DNA from: Reyranella sp.
GTDB lineage: Bacteria > Pseudomonadota > Alphaproteobacteria > Reyranellales > Reyranellaceae
Direction: 5' to 3'
NCBI GenBank assembly: GCA_016780605.1
Contig: JADHLS010000093.1
Span: 1-10,833, forward strand
DNA: 10,833 nucleotides
Shown here: positions 1 to 7,824 of the stretch, one piece after another
How the letters are laid out: every line of letters begins with the position of its first letter
How positions within the stretch are numbered: the stretch's first letter is position 1
Program-made: the position numbers and the translations under genes
The notes under the pieces: generated by a model
The model's database searches: none
Seen by the model: the letters and a program-made list of their open reading frames with translations, nothing else
What the model was told of the DNA's origin: nothing

Positions 1-872
1 TGCTGGTCATCGGCTCGGGCGCGATCGGCATCGAGTTCGCAAGCTTCTATCGCACCATGGGCGCGGACGTGACGGTAGCCGAGGTCGTCGACCGCATCCT
101 GCCGGTGGAGGACGAGGAGGTTTCGGCCTTCGCCAAGCGCGCCTTCGAGAAGCAGGGCATGAAGATCCTGACCGGCGCCACGGTCGGCAACCTGAAGAAG
201 GGCAAGGACAACGTCACCGCCACGATCACCGCCGGCGGCAAGAGCCAGGAGATCACCGTCGACCGCGTGATCAGCGCCGTCGGCATCGTCGGCAATGTCG
301 AGAACCTGGGGCTCGAAGGCACCAAGGTGAAGGTCGAGAAGACCCATATCGTGATCGACCAATGGGGTTTCACGGGCGAGCCCAACGTCTACGCCATCGG
401 CGATGTCGCCGGGCCGCCGTGGCTCGCACACAAGGCCATGCACGAGGGCGTGCTGGTGGTCGAGAAGATCGCCGGCGTGAAGGGCGTTCATCCGATGAAC
501 ACCCAGAACATCCCGGGTTGCACCTACTGCCAGCCGCAGGTCGCCAGCATCGGCCTCACCGAGGCCGCAGCCAAGGCCAAAGGGCTGCAGCTCAAGGTCG
601 GCAAGTTCCCCTTCATCGGCAACGGCAAGGCGATCGCGCTCGGCGAGCCCGAGGGCTTCATCAAGACCATCTTCGACGCCAAGACCGGCGAGCTTCTGGG
701 CGCCCACATGATCGGCGCCGAAGTGACCGAGCTCATCCAGGGCTACAGCATCGCCAAGACGCTGGAAACCACCGAAGCCGAACTCATGGCCACGGTGTTC
801 CCGCATCCCACCCTGTCGGAAATGATGCACGAGTCGGTACTGGCGGCCTACGGGCGAACGCTCCATATCTAG
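1..872 (+). CDS. lpd: Dihydrolipoamide dehydrogenase (E3), 3' part only
   Basis: This is the C-terminal 289 or so residues of a flavoprotein of usually about 465 residues; the gene enters from the left edge (codons in phase from base 3). E3 reoxidises the dihydrolipoyl groups of pyruvate and 2-oxoglutarate dehydrogenase complexes using FAD, a redox disulfide and NAD+. Visible parts are the NAD-binding Rossmann motif right at the edge (VIGSGAIGIEF), the second FAD-contact motif (YAIGDVAGPPWLAHKAMHEG), and the dimerisation domain with the catalytic His-Glu pair in FPHPTLSE near the C-terminus. The N-terminal FAD domain and the redox-active CxxxxC motif lie outside the window. The stop (870-872) is 6 bp before lipA, so the two are probably cotranscribed. 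Placement beside lipA suggests the E3 that serves pyruvate dehydrogenase, but that is inferred from context. Other pyridine-nucleotide disulfide oxidoreductases are unlikely given the C-terminal motif. Confidence 0.95.
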   Translation, partial: LVIGSGAIGIEFASFYRTMGADVTVAEVVDRILPVEDEEVSAFAKRAFEKQGMKILTGATVGNLKKGKDNVTATITAGGKSQEITVDRVISAVGIVGNVENLGLEGTKVKVEKTHIVIDQWGFTGEPNVYAIGDVAGPPWLAHKAMHEGVLVVEKIAGVKGVHPMNTQNIPGCTYCQPQVASIGLTEAAAKAKGLQLKVGKFPFIGNGKAIALGEPEGFIKTIFDAKTGELLGAHMIGAEVTELIQGYSIAKTLETTEAELMATVFPHPTLSEMMHESVLAAYGRTLHI

Positions 873-878
873 GGCGTC

Positions 879-1847
879 ATGGACGGAACACCTACCGACC
901 TGGGCGACAAGCTCCCGCTGAGCCGCGCCGAGCGCCATCCCGAGAAGGCGCACCGGCCGGACAATCCGATCCGGCGCAAGCCCGATTGGATCAGGGTGCG
1001 TGCGCCGAACTCGCCGGAATACGCCGAGACCAAGAAGCTGATGCGCCAGTACGGCCTCTCGACGGTGTGCGAGGAGGCGGCCTGCCCCAATATCGGCGAG
1101 TGCTGGAAGCACAAGCACGCCACCTTCATGATCATGGGCGACACCTGCACGCGCGCCTGCGCCTTCTGCAATGTCGCCACCGGCAAGCCGGGGGCGCTGA
1201 ACCCGCATGAGCCGGCCAATATCGCCGAAGCCGTCGGCAAGCTCGGGCTCGGCCACGTCGTGGTGACGTCGGTCGATCGCGACGATCTTTCGGACGGTGG
1301 GGCAGGGCACTTCGCGGCCGTGATCACGGCGCTGCACCAGCAGGCACCCGGCACGACGGTCGAGGTTCTGACGCCGGACTTCCTGCGCAAGGACGGCGCG
1401 ATCGAGACGGTGGTCGCGGCGCGTCCCGACGTGTTCAACCACAATCTCGAGACTGTGCCGCGGCTCTACCCGACGATCCGGCCAGGCGCGCGGTACTTCA
1501 CCTCGCTCAGGCTGCTGTCGAAGGTGAAGGAGATCGATCCCTCGATGTTCACCAAGTCCGGCCTCATGGTGGGACTGGGAGAGACGCGCGAGGAGATCCT
1601 GCAGGTGATGGACGACCTGCGCGCCGCCGATGTCGATTTCCTGACCGTCGGGCAGTACCTGCAGCCGACGCCCAAGCATGCGCCCATCGACCGCTTCTGG
1701 ACGCCGGCCGAGTTCGACGAACTCGCGACCATGGCGCGCGCCAAGGGCTTCCTGATGGTGTCGGCCTCGCCGCTGACGAGGTCGAGCTATCACGCGGGCG
1801 ACGACTTTGCCCGGCTGCGCGCGGCGCGGGCAGCCAAGTCGGTATGA
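879..1847 (+). CDS. lipA: Lipoyl synthase (radical SAM)
   Basis: This 322-residue protein is the normal length for LipA, which inserts two sulfur atoms into octanoyl groups on E2 and H proteins to make lipoyl cofactors. Both iron-sulfur clusters can be placed. The auxiliary cluster uses the CxxxxCxxxxxC set (Cys64, Cys69, Cys75), and the radical SAM cluster uses CTRACAFC (Cys90, Cys94, Cys97). The family signature RSSYHAG, whose serine ligates the auxiliary cluster, is at 301-307. The SAM/substrate barrel carries [16 protein letters not shown] (127-142) and FNHNLETV (186-193). The ATG at 879 follows the lpd stop by 6 bp, with AGGG 4 nt before it as a modest ribosome-binding site. The neighbours fit: Lpd acts on the lipoyl group that LipA makes. 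The stop overlaps an ATG (ATGA, 1844-1847) that opens a 5-codon reading frame ending at the likely start of the next gene. Confidence 0.98.
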   Translation: MDGTPTDLGDKLPLSRAERHPEKAHRPDNPIRRKPDWIRVRAPNSPEYAETKKLMRQYGLSTVCEEAACPNIGECWKHKHATFMIMGDTCTRACAFCNVATGKPGALNPHEPANIAEAVGKLGLGHVVVTSVDRDDLSDGGAGHFAAVITALHQQAPGTTVEVLTPDFLRKDGAIETVVAARPDVFNHNLETVPRLYPTIRPGARYFTSLRLLSKVKEIDPSMFTKSGLMVGLGETREEILQVMDDLRAADVDFLTVGQYLQPTPKHAPIDRFWTPAEFDELATMARAKGFLMVSASPLTRSSYHAGDDFARLRAARAAKSV

Positions 1848-1857
1848 GTGGGCCGGC

Positions 1858-2349
1858 TTGAGTCTCACCCGCCATAGCGAGCGGCGTGTCGTCGCGTACA
1901 GTCCCATGCAGCTCTTCGAGCTGGTGGCCGATGTGCCGCGTTACCCCGAGTTCCTGCCGTGGTGCCATGCCGGCCGCATTCGCCGCCGCGAAAGCTCGAC
2001 GGTACAGATCGCCGAGCTGGCGATCGGCTTCGGCCCCTTCCACGAGAAGTTCGCCTCTCGCGTCGTGCTGGCGCCCGATGCGCCAGGTGGGCCACGCATC
2101 GACACGACCGGCGTTGAAGGACCGTTCCGACGGCTGGTGAGCCGGTGGGTGTTCCACCCGCATCCAAACGGATGCCAGATCGAGTTCGAGCTGGAGTTCG
2201 ATTTCCGCTCGCTGCTGCTGCAGCAGACGGTGCGGCTGCTGTTCGCGGAGGCGGTGAGACGCATGGTCAGCGCCTTCGAGGCGCGCGCCGCCCAGCTCTA
2301 TGGAAAGCCTACTGCTCGGCCAGCGACGCCAGTATCGTCAACGCCGTAA
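1858..2349 (+). CDS. Coq10/RatA-type START-domain (SRPBCC) protein
   Basis: With a TTG start at 1858 this is a 163-residue protein of the Coq10/RatA family. Coq10 members are lipid-binding START-like proteins needed for proper ubiquinone function in respiration; E. coli RatA is a relative reported to affect ribosome association. Family marks are the N-terminal HSERRVVAYSPMQLFELV (6-23), YPEFLPWC (29-36), the VEGPFRRL turn (86-93), and a C-terminal helix ending near FEARAAQLYG (140-149). Start choice: homologues begin a few residues before the R-V-x-Y strand, which fits TTG 1858 best. An earlier in-frame TTG at 1807 would overlap lipA by 41 bp and add 17 residues unlike the family; no ATG fits. 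The last 14 residues (KPTARPATPVSSTP) form a tail beyond the fold, encoded where the gene overlaps the convergent cinA-type gene. In alphaproteobacteria this gene commonly follows lipA. A quinone role is inferred from family and context. Confidence 0.88.
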   Translation: MSLTRHSERRVVAYSPMQLFELVADVPRYPEFLPWCHAGRIRRRESSTVQIAELAIGFGPFHEKFASRVVLAPDAPGGPRIDTTGVEGPFRRLVSRWVFHPHPNGCQIEFELEFDFRSLLLQQTVRLLFAEAVRRMVSAFEARAAQLYGKPTARPATPVSSTP

Positions 2350-2800
2350 GCACCGACACGCGTCGGATGGAATCGCGATCGCCGGGGAAGACATGGCGCT
2401 CGGCGATGACGTCGAAGCCTTTGCGCACACCGCCGAAATGCACCAGCCCGACGGGCTTCTCCGCCGTGCCGCCCCCGGGACCAGCGACGCCCGTCACCGA
2501 CACTGCGAGATCGACGCCTGAGCGCGTGAGCGCGCCGACGGCCATGGCGCGCGCCACCGGGTCGCTGACGGCGCCGTGGCCCATCAGGGCGTCCCACGAC
2601 ACGCCCAGCATCTCGCGCTTGGCCTCGTTGGCGTAGGTCACGTAAGCGCGCTCGACGACGTCGGAGGAACCGGCAATCGCCGTGAGGGTCGCGGCGACGA
2701 GTCCGCCCGTGCACGATTCGGCGGTGACGAGCTTCAGCCCACGCTTGCGACAGGCATACAGGACGCGTTCCGCGGCGTCCCTCATCTCGTGATCGAACAT
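2309..2800 (-). CDS. pncC: Stand-alone CinA C-terminal-domain protein, probable NMN amidohydrolase
   Basis: This 163-residue protein matches the CinA C-terminal domain alone, as in E. coli PncC, which deamidates nicotinamide mononucleotide in the pyridine nucleotide cycle. It lacks the N-terminal MoCF-like domain of full-length CinA. Visible motifs are AESCTGG (27-33), with the nucleophilic serine Ser29, VTYANEAK (54-61), SVTGVAGPGGG (101-111) and KPVG (115-118). The ATG at 2800 (read on the minus strand) has a good Shine-Dalgarno, GGGAG, 6 nt upstream. The gene lies 140 bp downstream of ispDF on the same strand, so it may be the second gene of that transcript, though a REP-like palindrome occupies the gap. 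Its last 41 bp overlap the end of the convergent coq10-type gene. The family assignment is firm; the enzymatic activity is inferred, since not all members have been shown to hydrolyse NMN. Confidence 0.93.
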   Translation of the reverse strand: MFDHEMRDAAERVLYACRKRGLKLVTAESCTGGLVAATLTAIAGSSDVVERAYVTYANEAKREMLGVSWDALMGHGAVSDPVARAMAVGALTRSGVDLAVSVTGVAGPGGGTAEKPVGLVHFGGVRKGFDVIAERHVFPGDRDSIRRVSVLTALTILASLAEQ

Positions 2801-2806
2801 TCCCGA

Positions 2807-2811
2807 CTCCC
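2807..2811 (-). promoter_or_regulatory. Shine-Dalgarno for the cinA-type gene
   Basis: On the minus strand GGGAG sits 6 nt before the ATG at 2800. It is among the clearest ribosome-binding sites in the window. It supports translation starting independently of the upstream ispDF gene, and it lies 17 bases beyond the REP-like palindrome, outside the predicted hairpin. Confidence 0.7.
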
Positions 2812-2828
2812 ACCCTCGAACACCAACA

Positions 2829-2935
2829 CCTCACCCTGAGGAGGGCGCGAAGCGCCCGTCTCGAACGGTGGGCAAACGACGGTTCTGTGGCCACCCTTCG
2901 AGACGCGCCGCTTTGCGGCGCTCCTCAGCGTGAGG
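2829..2935. repeat. REP-like composite palindromic element (two arms in inverted orientation)
   Basis: Two arms, 2829-2871 (43 nt) and 2891-2935 (45 nt), are inverted copies of one another around a 19-nt centre. Reading the right arm on the minus strand, the outer blocks match with one difference each: CCTCACCCTGAGGAG against CCTCACGCTGAGGAG, and GTCTCGAACGGTGG against GTCTCGAAGGGTGG. Each arm also holds two small hairpins of its own: CCTCA-3 nt-TGAGG, and a GC stem with a 3-nt loop. That GC stem differs between arms (GGGCGC-GAA-GCGCCC against GCGCCGC-AAA-GCGGCGC) yet pairs perfectly in both. This is the layout of dispersed REP/BIME-type repeats, and similar elements are frequent between genes in alphaproteobacteria. 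It begins 5 bp beyond the ispDF stop codon and fills most of the ispDF-cinA spacer. In RNA it could form one long or several short hairpins that stabilise the ispDF 3' end or attenuate readthrough. No T-run follows, so it is not a classical terminator. Confidence 0.85.
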
Positions 2936-2940
2936 CGTCC

Positions 2941-4101
2941 TCAACTCCGCGGCACCTCGACCGTCGCCACCGCCTGTGCGGCGATGCCCTCGCGTCGGCC
3001 GGTGAAGCCGAGCCCTTCCGTCGTCGTCGCTTTCACGCTCACTCTGTCACGCTCGATGCCGGCGATGCGAGCGATGCTTTCGGCCATTGCCTCACGATGC
3101 GGGCCGATGCGCGGCGCCTCGCAGACGATGGTCAGGTCCAGGTGCACGATGCGGCCACCGGCAGTGGCGATCAGATCGACGGCGTGCTTCAGGAAGCGGT
3201 CCGAGGAGACGCCGCGCCATTGCGGATCGGAGGGCGGGAAGTGCTTGCCGATATCGCCGGCCCCGATCGTGCCAAGGAGGGCGTCCGTCAGCGCATGCAG
3301 CGCCACGTCGGCATCCGAGTGGCCCGACAGCGCCTGAGCGTGCGGGATGGCAATGCCGCCCAGCATGACCTGGCTGCCGGCGGCGAAGCCGTGCACGTCG
3401 AAGCCGAAGGCGGTGCGTGTTTCGGTGGTGGAGCCCATGTCCTCGGCCGTGGTGATCTTGCGGTTATCGTCGTGGCCCTCGACCATGACAATGCGCAGCC
3501 GGGCGCGTTCGGCAACCGCGGCATCGTCGGTGAGGGCGGTCGCTTCCGAGGCCGCGAGGGAAGCGGCGTCACGATGGGCGGCGAGCAGCGCGGCGAAGCG
3601 GAAGACCTGCGGCGTCTGCGCCCGCCACAGGCCGGCGCGCGGCACGGTGCCCGAGAGCAGGCCTCGCTCGTCGACCTTCTTCAGGGTGTCGGCCAGCGGC
3701 ACACCCAGAATGGCGCCGTCCAGGCCGGGCGTTGCGACGGCCTCCAGGCAGCCGATGATGTCGGACACTCGAACGAAGGGGCGGGCCGCGTCGTGGATAG
3801 CGACCAGGTCCGGCCTGTGCTCTGCCAGCGCCTCCAGGCCGTTGCGGACCGACTGCTGGCGGCTTGCCCCGCCAATGACCGGGGGCGGCAGGTCGAGGTC
3901 TTCGACGGCAGCCTGATAGTGATTTTCATCCCCAGGGGCGATCACGACCTGGATGCGGTCGATGCCCGGTGTCGTGCGGAAGACCTGGAGGGTCCGGCGC
4001 AGAACGGGCTGGCCGCCCAGCAGGGCATATTGTTTGGGCAGTGGGCCGCCGAAACGGCTTCCACGGCCAGCGGCAACGATCAAGGCGGTGCAGGTGGACA
4101 C
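2941..4101 (-). CDS. ispDF: Bifunctional IspDF (MEP cytidylyltransferase / MEcPP synthase)
   Basis: This 386-residue fusion performs the third and fifth steps of the MEP isoprenoid pathway: CTP-dependent activation of methylerythritol 4-phosphate and cyclisation to the 2,4-cyclodiphosphate. The IspD half (about 1-225) has AAGRGSRFGGPLPKQ with catalytic Arg16 and Lys23, HDAARPF (103-109), WRAQTPQ (159-165) and NRKITTAED (213-221). The IspF half (about 229-386) has GFDVH with metal ligands Asp235 and His237, HSDADVALHALTDALLG (261-277) with the third ligand His269, and KATTTEGLGFTGR (357-369). The intervening CDP-ME kinase IspE is encoded elsewhere. The start is GTG at 4101; an in-frame TAG three codons upstream rules out a longer protein. 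No good Shine-Dalgarno precedes it. The gene diverges from dusB across 126 bp and reads towards the cinA-type gene. The fusion is typical of alphaproteobacteria and some epsilonproteobacteria. Confidence 0.98.
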   Translation of the reverse strand: MSTCTALIVAAGRGSRFGGPLPKQYALLGGQPVLRRTLQVFRTTPGIDRIQVVIAPGDENHYQAAVEDLDLPPPVIGGASRQQSVRNGLEALAEHRPDLVAIHDAARPFVRVSDIIGCLEAVATPGLDGAILGVPLADTLKKVDERGLLSGTVPRAGLWRAQTPQVFRFAALLAAHRDAASLAASEATALTDDAAVAERARLRIVMVEGHDDNRKITTAEDMGSTTETRTAFGFDVHGFAAGSQVMLGGIAIPHAQALSGHSDADVALHALTDALLGTIGAGDIGKHFPPSDPQWRGVSSDRFLKHAVDLIATAGGRIVHLDLTIVCEAPRIGPHREAMAESIARIAGIERDRVSVKATTTEGLGFTGRREGIAAQAVATVEVPRS

Positions 4102-4187
4102 GGGCGGCTAGATAACATCGAGCCAACGGATGCGCACTTCGGACGGCTTGCGCACCCCGCCAGGACCCGCTATTGGTCGCCCAATTA

Positions 4188-4202
4188 TTGTGCACTGCAC
4201 AA
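4188..4202. promoter_or_regulatory. 15-bp perfect palindrome, candidate operator
   Basis: TTGTGCA-C-TGCACAA is a perfect 7-bp inverted repeat around one base, and it overlaps the candidate -35 of the dusB promoter. It contains GTGCA and TGCAC, the half-sites used by NtrC, but in a compact arrangement unlike the usual TGCAC-N7-GTGCA. Binding by a regulator, NtrC or another, is therefore only a suggestion. Confidence 0.4.
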
Positions 4203-4214
4203 GATGCCTATAAA
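4188..4214 (+). promoter_or_regulatory. Candidate sigma70-type promoter of the dusB-ntrBC-ntrYX operon
   Basis: A good -10 hexamer, TATAAA (4209-4214), lies 13 bp before the dusB ATG. A -35-like TTGTGC (4188-4193) is 15 bp upstream of it, shorter than ideal; TTATTG (4185-4190) gives 18 bp. The predicted start of transcription, around 4220, would leave a leader of only about 8 nt, in keeping with the lack of a clear ribosome-binding site before dusB. The call rests on base pattern alone. Confidence 0.4.
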
Positions 4215-4223
4215 CTGATCAGT
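4214..4223. promoter_or_regulatory. 10-bp perfect palindrome just before dusB
   Basis: ACTGATCAGT is a perfect 10-bp palindrome that overlaps the predicted transcription start and ends 4 bp before the dusB ATG. It has no loop, so it cannot form a useful RNA hairpin; any role would be as a protein site on DNA. It may be chance. Confidence 0.25.
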
Positions 4224-4227
4224 AGAC

Positions 4228-5235
4228 ATGGATCGCCTAAAGCGTCTGCAGCCTCTTGAGATCGGTCCCGTACGGATCGACGACCCCGTCATCCTGGCGC
4301 CGATGTCGGGTGTAACGGATATGCCTTTCCGCCAGATGGTGAAGCGCGGTGGGGCAGGGCTCGTCGTCTCCGAGATGATCGCCTCGGCGGCGATGGTGCG
4401 CGAGAACCGCAAGACGCTGCTGATGGCCAAGAACTCGCCGGAAGAGTTCCCGATGTCGGTCCAGCTCGCCGGCTGCGAGCCCGAGGTCATGGCGGATGCC
4501 GCCAAGCTGAATGAGGATCGCGGTGCGGCGATCATCGACATCAACTTCGGCTGTCCGGTGAAGAAGGTCGTGAACGGCCACGCCGGCTCCTCGCTGATGC
4601 GCGACGAGGTCCATGCCGCCAAGATCCTCGAGGCCACCGCCAGGGCGGTGAAGCTGCCGGTGACGCTGAAGATGCGTACGGGCTGGGATTCGTCGAACCG
4701 CAACGCGCCCAATCTCGCGCGCATCGCCGAGGCGTCGGGCATCAAGATGCTGACCGTGCACGGCCGCACGCGCTGCCAGTTCTACGACGGCAGCGCCGAC
4801 TGGGCGTTCGTCGCCAACGTGAAGGCGGCGACCAAGCTGCCGGTGATCGTGAACGGCGACATCACGACCCTCGACGATGTCGACGCGGCGCTCGCGCAGT
4901 CCGGCGCCGACGGCCTCATGATCGGCCGCGGCGCCTATGGCCGGCCGTGGTTCCTGAACCAGGCGATCCACTATCTGCGCACCGGCGAGCGGTTGGCCGA
5001 TCCGTCGCTTGCCGAGCAGTACGCGATCGTGCGCGAGCACTTCGAGGCGATGCTGTCGCACTATGGCCAGGAGACTGGCGTGCGCATGGCCCGCAAGCAT
5101 TTGGGCTGGTATTCCAAGGGCTTGCCGGCATCGGCCGAGTTCCGCGCCGCCGTCAATCGCGAGGTCGAGCCCGCCAAGGTGCGGGCCATGCTTGCGGCCT
5201 TCTTCCTTCCCGCGCTCGACCGGCAGGCTGCCTAG
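4228..5235 (+). CDS. dusB: tRNA-dihydrouridine synthase DusB (NifR3)
   Basis: This 335-residue FMN enzyme reduces specific uridines in the tRNA D-loop with NADPH. Visible features are the FMN-binding start of the TIM barrel APMSGVTD (24-31), the catalytic cysteine Cys109 in [11 protein letters not shown] (104-114), LKMRTGW (147-153), [11 protein letters not shown] (178-188), VNGDI (208-212), the phosphate-binding [11 protein letters not shown] (231-241), and a C-terminal helical tRNA-binding domain from about residue 250. ATG 4228 is secure because an in-frame TGA lies at 4216-4218. The stop is separated from the ntrB ATG by one base. This is the classical nifR3 position heading ntrBC in alphaproteobacteria. 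DusB has no proven direct role in nitrogen control, and the linkage probably reflects a shared promoter; the similar pairing of dusB with fis in enterobacteria shows that DusB often leads regulatory operons. Confidence 0.97.
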   Translation: MDRLKRLQPLEIGPVRIDDPVILAPMSGVTDMPFRQMVKRGGAGLVVSEMIASAAMVRENRKTLLMAKNSPEEFPMSVQLAGCEPEVMADAAKLNEDRGAAIIDINFGCPVKKVVNGHAGSSLMRDEVHAAKILEATARAVKLPVTLKMRTGWDSSNRNAPNLARIAEASGIKMLTVHGRTRCQFYDGSADWAFVANVKAATKLPVIVNGDITTLDDVDAALAQSGADGLMIGRGAYGRPWFLNQAIHYLRTGERLADPSLAEQYAIVREHFEAMLSHYGQETGVRMARKHLGWYSKGLPASAEFRAAVNREVEPAKVRAMLAAFFLPALDRQAA

Positions 5236-5236
5236 G

Positions 5237-6345
5237 ATGGCGGTGCAGCCCCTCAAGCGCGCGTCGGCTCTCAGCGAGCAGTTCCCGGCGGTCCTTCTCG
5301 ACTCGCTGTCGGAAGCAATCGTGGTGGTCGATGCCGACGGGCTGATCCACTACGCAAACCTGTCGGCCGAGCAGTTCTTCGGCGTGGGTCGTACCCGCCT
5401 GATCGGCCATCCGCTTCATGAATTCGTGCCCGAGGATACGCCGCTCTTCTCCCTGCTCGACCAGGTGCAGACAACCGGCGGCGCCGTCGCCGAGAACGGC
5501 GTGACCTTGGCATCGCCACGCATCGGCAACCGGTTCTGTGCGCTGCGCCTCTCGCCCATCGTCGACAGCGATGGGCTGGTGGCGGTATCGCTGGTCGAGC
5601 AAACCATCGCGCGCAACATCGATCGGCAGATGGCGCATCGTAGCGCCGCCCGCTCGGTGAGCGCGCTCGCCGCCATGCTTGCGCACGAGGTGAAGAACCC
5701 GCTGTCGGGCATTCGCGGCGCCGCCCAGCTGCTCGAACAGTCGGTGCCCGACTCCGAGCGCGAACTGACCGGCCTGATCTGCGAGGAGACCGACCGTATC
5801 GTCGCCCTGGTCGATCGCATGGAGGCTTTCGCCGACGGCCGACCGATCGATCGCAGCCCGATCAACATCCACCAGGTCCTGAACCACGTCCTGCGCATCT
5901 CGCAGAATGGGTTCGGCAAGGGTGTGCGCTTCGTCGAGACCTACGACCCCTCGCTGCCCGACGTGCATGGCGACCGCGACCAGCTCATCCAGGTCTTCCT
6001 GAACCTGGTGAAAAACGCCTGCGAAGTGCCGGGGGACGGGGAGCGAGAGATCGAGTTGTCCACAGCTTATCGCCATGGGCTGCGGCTGGCGGTTCCCGGC
6101 CAGCAGGCCAAGGTCAACCTGCCCCTGGTGGTTTCGGTTCGCGACAACGGCCGCGGGGTCTCCGAAGAGATCCGCGCTCACCTTTTTGACGCCTTCGTCA
6201 CCAACAAGCCCACTGGAACTGGCCTGGGTCTTGCCTTGGTGGCCAAGATCATCAACGACCACGGCGGGGCGATCGAGTTCGACAGCGAGCCTGGCCGTAC
6301 GACTTTTAGGGTTATGTTGCCGCTGCAGTCTCTTAAAGCCGCTCC

Positions 6346-6349
<4 letters not shown>
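5237..6349 (+). CDS. ntrB: Nitrogen regulation sensor histidine kinase NtrB (GlnL)
   Basis: This 370-residue cytosolic kinase phosphorylates and dephosphorylates NtrC under control of PII proteins in response to nitrogen status. There is no membrane segment. Domains in order are a PAS domain (about 15-120), a HisKA segment with phospho-acceptor His150 in [16 protein letters not shown] (146-161), and the ATPase domain with N box NLVKNACE (256-263), G1 DNGRG (303-307), [15 protein letters not shown] (320-334) and DHGG (341-344). ATG 5237 is one base after the dusB stop, and the overlapping AGG is the only Shine-Dalgarno-like sequence, which points to translational coupling. A longer frame open upstream lies inside dusB and would add residues unlike the family. 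The last codons overlap ntrC by 4 bp (ATGA). The stretch at about 265-297, between N and G1 boxes, is longer than in many kinases, as I recall for alphaproteobacterial NtrB. Confidence 0.96.

Positions 6350-7820
<1,471 letters not shown>

Positions 7821-7824
<4 letters not shown>

Larger units (their letters stand above)
4102..4227. promoter_or_regulatory. Divergent ispDF / dusB control region
   Basis: This 126-bp region separates the two divergent starts and carries no gene. Its dusB-proximal 60 bp are visibly richer in A and T than the surrounding coding DNA and hold the two palindromes and candidate dusB promoter listed separately. The ispDF-proximal part is GC-rich, and I see no convincing -10/-35 pair on the minus strand. 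No sigma54-type element (GG-N10-GC in a TGGCAC-like context) is evident for either gene. Confidence 0.7.

Noticed and set aside
524..539. CTYC in Lpd, considered as an extra redox-active cysteine pair.
   Set aside because: It lies at the start of the dimerisation domain, not at the active-site disulfide, and I recall the same PGCTYC motif in E3 proteins of other alphaproteobacteria, so it is probably ordinary for the subfamily.
4171..4200. A sigma54-type promoter in front of dusB was looked for.
   Set aside because: No GG and GC pair with the required 10-bp spacing in a TGGCAC-N5-TTGCA-like context is present; the TATAAA -10 fits a sigma70-type promoter better.
2887..4218. A long open frame on the plus strand (over 440 codons) opposite ispDF.
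   Set aside because: It mirrors the fully convincing ispDF gene, its translation is low-complexity Arg/Gly/Ala/Asp-rich with no recognisable motif, and such antisense frames are expected in GC-rich genes.
4237..5256. A 339-codon frame on the minus strand opposite dusB.
   Set aside because: It is a shadow of dusB with no motif and no plausible ribosome-binding site or partner genes.
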